Source: Sandaracinaceae bacterium
GTDB taxonomy: Bacteria > Myxococcota_A > Polyangia > Polyangiales > Houyiibacteriaceae
Length of the DNA stretch: 64,000 bases
Direction: 5' to 3'
Assembly (NCBI GenBank): GCA_020633075.1
Contig: JACKEI010000002.1
Coordinates: 1,116,001 to 1,180,000 of the forward strand
Below the pieces are notes generated by a model that saw only the letters and a program-made list of their open reading frames with translations, was not told the origin of the DNA and ran no database searches. This document shows, piece after piece, positions 60,310 to 64,000 of this stretch (the stretch's first letter is position 1; each line of letters opens with the position of its first letter). Both the position numbers and the translations under genes were made by a program.

Positions 60310-61488
60310 TCAGCGGTATCCGCGCTTGGCCAGCGACTGCCGGCCCACCGCGATCTTGGCGCGCAGCGGCAAGATGAAGTCCATGCTGACCGTGCTCATG
60401 TTCTGCGACTGAGCGCGCGTGGTGTGCCACTTCGACAACGACAGACGCGCGATGGCGCGCACGAACTCGGCCCCCTCGCGCCCGTACTTCATGCGGAAGT
60501 TGAGCAGTCCGAACGCGCTCGTGACGATCTCCAGCTCGCCGCTGGTGATGTTCCCGAGGGCGACCTCGTCCAGCAGGTGCGCGCGCAGGATGCGCCCGCG
60601 CCGCCGCACCAAGCCAATGACCATGCCCACGAAGGCCGTGACGAACGCGAACCAGATCAAGATGCTGAAGCAGAAGATCGCGCCGCCTTCGTCACTCATG
60701 CCCGCGAAGGTGGCGCCGCCGTTCCACATGGCGTGCAGCATGACCGCGAGTCCGTAGCCGAAGAGGGGCCCGAGCGCGCGCAGCGCAGGGTGCCGCCCCT
60801 CCCGGGCCAGGCCGAAGCCGATGCCGGTCATGGACGTGTAGACGGGGTGTCCCCAGGGGAACAGCACGCCGCGCAGGACGAAGTTGGCGCCCAGCCCGGC
60901 GAGACCGCCCTCGGCGGCGGCGCGACCGTAGTACAGGACGTTCTCGACCGCGGCGAAGCCCAGCGCGACGAAGCAGGCGTAGATGATGCCGTCGACGATT
61001 CCGTCGAACTCGCGCTTGAGGAAGACGAACATGCCGAACACGGCCATGCCCTTCCAGAACTCCTCCACAATCGGCGCGCAGATGACCGCGCCCACGATCT
61101 CCCCGGCTTGCTCCCCGTACATTTGTCCCACGGCCTCGCCGACCAAGCTGTTGATCGTCACCGAGAAGCCGCAAGCGGCCACGCCGCCCCAGAAGAGGCA
61201 ACCCAGCAGCGCGTACCACGGCTCGGGGTCGTAGCGGTCGAGCAGGCGCGGAAAGGTCAGGTACATGATGCTCGCGGGAAACGCGAGCACCGCTCCCATG
61301 CACATGAACATGAGGATGGCACCCTCACCGGCCAGCACGGGCAACCCTACGAACCAGATGATCAGCTGCAGGAAGCCCAGCAGCATGCCCAGAATGTAGA
61401 GGCCGAGGCCGAGGTGCCGACGGGAGCGTTCGGGGTCAGGGAGTGACACGCGCCGAGCGTATGGCTTGTGGGCGCGGTCGTCTACCAC
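60310..61488 (-). CDS. PrsW-family intramembrane metalloprotease
   Basis: A 392-residue membrane protein with about eight helices. The PrsW motif set is complete: APIVEEFWKGM (EExxK), FVALGFAAVENVLYYG (FxxxExxx), WGHPVYTSMTGIG (HxxxT/S) and LHAMWNGG (HxxxN). These residues chelate metal in site-2-like proteases that act on anti-sigma factors. No such target is next to it. The C-terminal ~100 residues are cytoplasmic (LRAHLLDEVALGNITSGELEIV). The start at GTG 61488 is kept; GTG 61449, which gives MSLPDPERSRRH just before helix 1, is an alternative. It lies 4 bases upstream of the THUMP gene. Confidence 0.85.
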   Translation of the reverse strand: MVDDRAHKPYARRVSLPDPERSRRHLGLGLYILGMLLGFLQLIIWFVGLPVLAGEGAILMFMCMGAVLAFPASIMYLTFPRLLDRYDPEPWYALLGCLFWGGVAACGFSVTINSLVGEAVGQMYGEQAGEIVGAVICAPIVEEFWKGMAVFGMFVFLKREFDGIVDGIIYACFVALGFAAVENVLYYGRAAAEGGLAGLGANFVLRGVLFPWGHPVYTSMTGIGFGLAREGRHPALRALGPLFGYGLAVMLHAMWNGGATFAGMSDEGGAIFCFSILIWFAFVTAFVGMVIGLVRRRGRILRAHLLDEVALGNITSGELEIVTSAFGLLNFRMKYGREGAEFVRAIARLSLSKWHTTRAQSQNMSTVSMDFILPLRAKIAVGRQSLAKRGYR

Positions 61489-61562
61489 GGAGCCCCACGG
61501 TGAGCCGATCCCTGACGAGCAAGCCGCCAGGACCGCCCCACCGCGTGGTCACGCCTCTCTGC

Positions 61563-61880
61563 TCACTTGCCCTTGGGGGGCGCTGCCTTGTCGACGGCGG
61601 CCGAGGGACCCTTGCCCTGAGCGGCGAGGGCCTTCTCCTTCGCGTCGGGAGCGGTCGCGTTCCAGCCGTAGCCGATCTGGGCCTCCGCGAGGGCCTTGGT
61701 GCCGGGCCCGACGATCCCGTCGACCGTGTAGCCGAACGCGCTCTGCAGGCTGAGCACGGCCTTCTCGGTGCCCGGGCCGAAGTCGCCGTCGACCTTGATG
61801 TCGTAGCCCAGCTGGACCAGCTGCTTCTGCAGCGCGCTCACCTCATCCCCCTTGGAACCCTTCTTCAGCAGCTTGCTCAT
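61563..61880 (-). CDS. Small peptidoglycan-binding-domain protein
   Basis: A 105-residue protein with one PG_binding_1 domain in residues 3-65 (LKKGSKGDEVSALQKQLVQLGYDI, VDGDFGPGTEKAVLSLQSAFGYTVDGIVGPGT). It lacks a signal peptide, so access to the cell wall is unexplained unless it is released, exported by another route, or part of a larger complex. A Lys/Ala/Pro-rich tail follows. ATG 61880 sits 9 bases after GAAGGG and is preferred to TTG 61889. Stand-alone, convergent to none; flanked by an inverted repeat and the cytochrome gene. Confidence 0.8.
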   Translation of the reverse strand: MSKLLKKGSKGDEVSALQKQLVQLGYDIKVDGDFGPGTEKAVLSLQSAFGYTVDGIVGPGTKALAEAQIGYGWNATAPDAKEKALAAQGKGPSAAVDKAAPPKGK

Positions 61881-62036
61881 TCGTCTCAACCCTTCGTGCG
61901 CGTTTCACGTGCAGACACCCAGCGTGTCGCGTGGCGCGCCCGACACCTAAGCACGAAGCGGACCAACAGGGATAGGCGCAAATTCAGCGTGTTCGACCTC
62001 GTACGCAGCGGAGAAGTCACGCGCTCTGCGCGCGTG

Positions 62037-62074
62037 TGTAGGGCGCACCCACCGATCGTAGGGTGCGCGCTACA
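62037..62074. repeat. Long imperfect palindrome downstream of the cytochrome peroxidase gene
   Basis: Arms TGTAGGGCGCACCC and GGGTGCGCGCTACA (14 bases, one mismatch) enclose ACCGATCGTA. It lies 15-52 bases past the stop of the minus-strand cytochrome gene (62,089), so it could act as a terminator, but no T-run follows. It may instead be one copy of a dispersed palindromic repeat. Present once in this window. Confidence 0.6.
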
Positions 62075-62088
62075 CCGCCGTGCGCACG

Positions 62089-63156
62089 CTACTCGGCTGC
62101 GGCCGCAGGCGCTGCGGCGGCCGGCATGCGGGCGTGGGCGGGCAGCTCCCCGTCCAGCGCACCCAGGAAGGCCACGATGTCGGCGACCTGTGCGTCGGTC
62201 AGCTGACGACCCAGCTGCACCTGCCCCATGATGCGCACCGCGCCCGAGAGATCCGCCTGGGAGCCGTCGTGGAAGTAGGGCGCCGTCTGCGACACGTTGC
62301 GCAGTGTCGGCACCTTGAAGAAGTGCCGATCGCCCTCTTCGTGCGTGAAGTTGAAGCGACCCTGGTCGGCCTCGGTCAGCTCGCCGCCACGCAGCGCGAA
62401 GTAGTCCTGCACGGCGCCCATCTTCTGGAACGACTGACCACCGAGAGCCGGACCCGTGTGGCACGCGATGCAGCCGACCTCGCGGAACGTCATGTAGCCG
62501 CGCTGCTGTTGCTCGTTCATGGCCGTGAGGTCACCGCCCAGGAAGCGGTCGAAGGGGCCCGGCGTGATGAGGGTGCTCTCGAAGGCCGCGATCGCGTCCG
62601 TGATGTTCGCTTGGCTCACCCCTTCGTAGCCGGCCGCGCGGAAGGCCTCCACGTAGCTTTCGTCCGCGCCCAGGCGCGCCACCACGTCTTCCCACGTCGC
62701 GCCCATCTCGATGGGGTTGGCCACGGGACCCGCGGCCTGCTCGGCCAGATCGGCAGCGCGACCGTCCCAGAACTGACGGATGGCGAGAGACGCGTTCAGG
62801 ACCGTGGGCGAGTTGATGGGGCCCACCTGCCCGCGGATGCCGGTGGAGGTGCGGCGTGGCTCGGCGCCGCCGTGCTCGAAGCTGTGGCAGGTGACGCAGG
62901 CCAAGGTGCCGTCTCCCGAGAGCGCCGTGTCGTGGAACAAGCGCCGGCCCAGCTCCAGCTTGGGGAGGGGGACCTCCGGGGCGGCCGGCAGCGCGGCCAG
63001 GGGGGCGTGGTTCGTCAGCGTCGCCGCCGTGGGGGCAGGCTCCGCGGCCGGCGCGGGCGTGGGGGTCGGGGCCTCGGCGGGCTCGTTGCCGCCGCAAGCC
63101 ACGGTGAACAGGGCGACGGTGGTTCCGATCACGAGGGGGCGCAGGGAGCGTGACAT
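62089..63156 (-). CDS. Di-haem cytochrome c peroxidase/MauG-like lipoprotein
   Basis: A 355-residue protein. MSRSLRPLVIGTTVALFTVACGG gives a lipoprotein signal with Cys21-type lipobox; ATG 63156 follows AAGGAAGA. A Pro/Ala/Glu linker is next. Two haem c sites are present: CVTCHS in the N-terminal domain and CIACHT in the second, with conserved surroundings (LPKLELGRRLFHDTALSGDGTLACVTCH, SPTVLNASLAIRQFWDGRA, KVPTLRNVSQTAPYFHDGS). Family members reduce hydrogen peroxide or oxidise organic substrates in the periplasm. The second haem and its neighbouring residues are intact, so peroxidase or MauG-like activity is likely. The frame is open upstream but that part is antisense to the next gene. Confidence 0.92.
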   Translation of the reverse strand: MSRSLRPLVIGTTVALFTVACGGNEPAEAPTPTPAPAAEPAPTAATLTNHAPLAALPAAPEVPLPKLELGRRLFHDTALSGDGTLACVTCHSFEHGGAEPRRTSTGIRGQVGPINSPTVLNASLAIRQFWDGRAADLAEQAAGPVANPIEMGATWEDVVARLGADESYVEAFRAAGYEGVSQANITDAIAAFESTLITPGPFDRFLGGDLTAMNEQQQRGYMTFREVGCIACHTGPALGGQSFQKMGAVQDYFALRGGELTEADQGRFNFTHEEGDRHFFKVPTLRNVSQTAPYFHDGSQADLSGAVRIMGQVQLGRQLTDAQVADIVAFLGALDGELPAHARMPAAAAPAAAAE

Positions 63157-63272
63157 GAACGTTCTCTTCCTTTGAGGGGTCTGGGGGGTCACGGAGCGTT
63201 GTCGCTCGTCCCCTGCGGAGCGTAACAGCTCCGGGCGCCGCAGCGAGTCGCCGGACGGCGCTGCAGGAGCGC

Positions 63273-64000
63273 TCAGAGAGTGAGGGCGCGCGTCACGCAG
63301 GCGTAGGTCGCCACCGAGCCGGCCAACACCGAGAGCGCGCGCACGACGCGTTGCCGCCGCGTGCTCGCGACGTCCCCGAGGTTGCGCAGCAGGGGCCACG
63401 CGAGGGCCACGCAGGCGAGCTGCGCGAGCTCGACGCCCAGATTGAACGCGACCAGGCGCGGCACGCGGAAGGGGCCCGAGGCGTCGAAACCCGACGCGAA
63501 ACCGAGCCCGTGCACCAGGCCGAAGGTCACGGCGAGTCCGAGCCTCACCCGCGCCGCCTGCGTGCGCCCGGGCCCGGTCGGCGCGTCCCACTGAGCCGGG
63601 TCGCGGGCGCTCATCAGTAGCCCAGCAGCGCAGAGCGCGAACGCGGCGAAGTACAGCAGAGCGCGCTCTCCACTCACGCCAAAGAGCACCAAGGCTCCCA
63701 GAGCCACGATTGCGGGCGGCGCGGCGCGGCGCGCGGGGGTGGGCTCTCCGTGCGCGACGTTCTCGGCGGCCACCAGCACCACGGACGCGGCGATGAGCGC
63801 TTCCACGGCCCGTCCGCGGCTCTCCAGCACGGACAGCGCCGCCAGCGCGAGGGTCAGCGCGTGCCCGAGGGTGAAGCCGGTGACCAGCACGGCCGCGTCG
63901 CGCAAGCGCGGTGCGAACGCCAGCAGCAGCAGCACGAAGAGGATGTGGTCCCAACCCGTCGCGGCGTGCGTCGCGCCATAGCGGAGGTAGGCCAGCGCCG
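63273..64000 (-). CDS. HupE/UreJ_2-family membrane protein, 5' end outside window
   Basis: At least 242 codons; the frame continues through the right edge. Reading on from the GTG at 63935, the upstream codons translate to AYLRYGATHAATGWDHILF, the family signature with a conserved His, so the start lies outside the window. About six or more hydrophobic helices follow, with His-containing loops GFTLGHALTLAL and GLVHGLGFASGFD. This family includes nickel/cobalt and urease/hydrogenase accessory transporters, but many members have no proven role. It lies head-to-tail with the cytochrome gene, about 115 bases apart. Confidence 0.75.
   Translation of the reverse strand, partial: ALAYLRYGATHAATGWDHILFVLLLLAFAPRLRDAAVLVTGFTLGHALTLALAALSVLESRGRAVEALIAASVVLVAAENVAHGEPTPARRAAPPAIVALGALVLFGVSGERALLYFAAFALCAAGLLMSARDPAQWDAPTGPGRTQAARVRLGLAVTFGLVHGLGFASGFDASGPFRVPRLVAFNLGVELAQLACVALAWPLLRNLGDVASTRRQRVVRALSVLAGSVATYACVTRALTL

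Noticed and set aside
1..64000. CRISPR arrays, tRNA/rRNA genes, insertion sequences
   Set aside because: I looked for spaced direct repeats, cloverleaf-type palindromes with CCA ends, and transposase domains, and found none; the only direct repeat is the short one in recC.

Overview
The window is very GC-rich, densely packed and almost free of intergenic space, with GC-biased third codon positions and long antisense shadow frames. Several gene types point to a myxobacterium (Myxococcota, perhaps Polyangiales or Sandaracinaceae-like). These include two Ser/Thr kinases of bacterial Pkn type, a DUF2330 protein with a MYXO-CTERM-like tail, a zinc-ribbon/GYF/TonB-like protein resembling gliding-motility GltJ/AgmX, membrane proteins ending in zinc ribbons, and a large TPR protein. 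The species assignment is inference. I see no rRNA, tRNA, CRISPR array, insertion sequence or prophage, and no gap between genes exceeds 300 bases (the longest is about 250, before etfB).

Layout. 1-7.2 kb: a two-domain parvulin lipoprotein cut by the window edge, two tandem hotdog thioesterases, a membrane diguanylate cyclase, a ubiquitin-like MoaD/ThiS protein paired with a BNR propeller, and a molybdopterin oxidoreductase coupled to a patatin. 7.3-18 kb: aspS, the DUF2330 surface protein, an ArnT/PMT-like glycosyltransferase, an MFS transporter, a small membrane-anchored protein and the long RelA/SpoT enzyme. 18-22.5 kb: two Ser/Thr kinases flanking a secreted tandem-repeat protein. 22.5-32.2 kb: a complete, overlapping recC-recB-recD operon. 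32.2-38.7 kb: the GltJ-like protein, another zinc-ribbon membrane protein, etfB-etfA, and a FadR-like TetR regulator preceded by a palindrome that closely fits the FadR box known from Bacillus. 38.7-41.8 kb: an M16-like lipoprotein without the zinc motif, and a PilZ protein.

41.8-50.3 kb is the most unusual region. Six same-strand genes overlap one another: a zinc-dependent dehydrogenase, an AsnB-type amidotransferase, a SAM methyltransferase, a PhyH-type Fe(II)/2-oxoglutarate oxygenase, a stand-alone NRPS-like adenylation-carrier-reductase protein, and a NadR-like NMN adenylyltransferase/ribosylnicotinamide kinase. The arrangement looks like a compact biosynthetic operon that activates an amino acid and releases it by reduction, with amidation, methylation and hydroxylation as tailoring steps. 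I do not recognise it as a described cluster; the product is unknown.

50.3-64 kb: a bestrophin channel, an HTTM (vitamin K carboxylase-like) membrane protein with a candidate Fur box, a membrane protein with an L7/L12-CTD-like N-terminus, a GGDEF(degenerate)-EAL phosphodiesterase, a roughly 24-repeat TPR protein, a DUF4920 lipoprotein, a THUMP RNA methyltransferase, a PrsW-type membrane protease, a small peptidoglycan-binding protein, a di-haem cytochrome c peroxidase-like lipoprotein, and a HupE/UreJ_2 membrane protein cut by the right edge.
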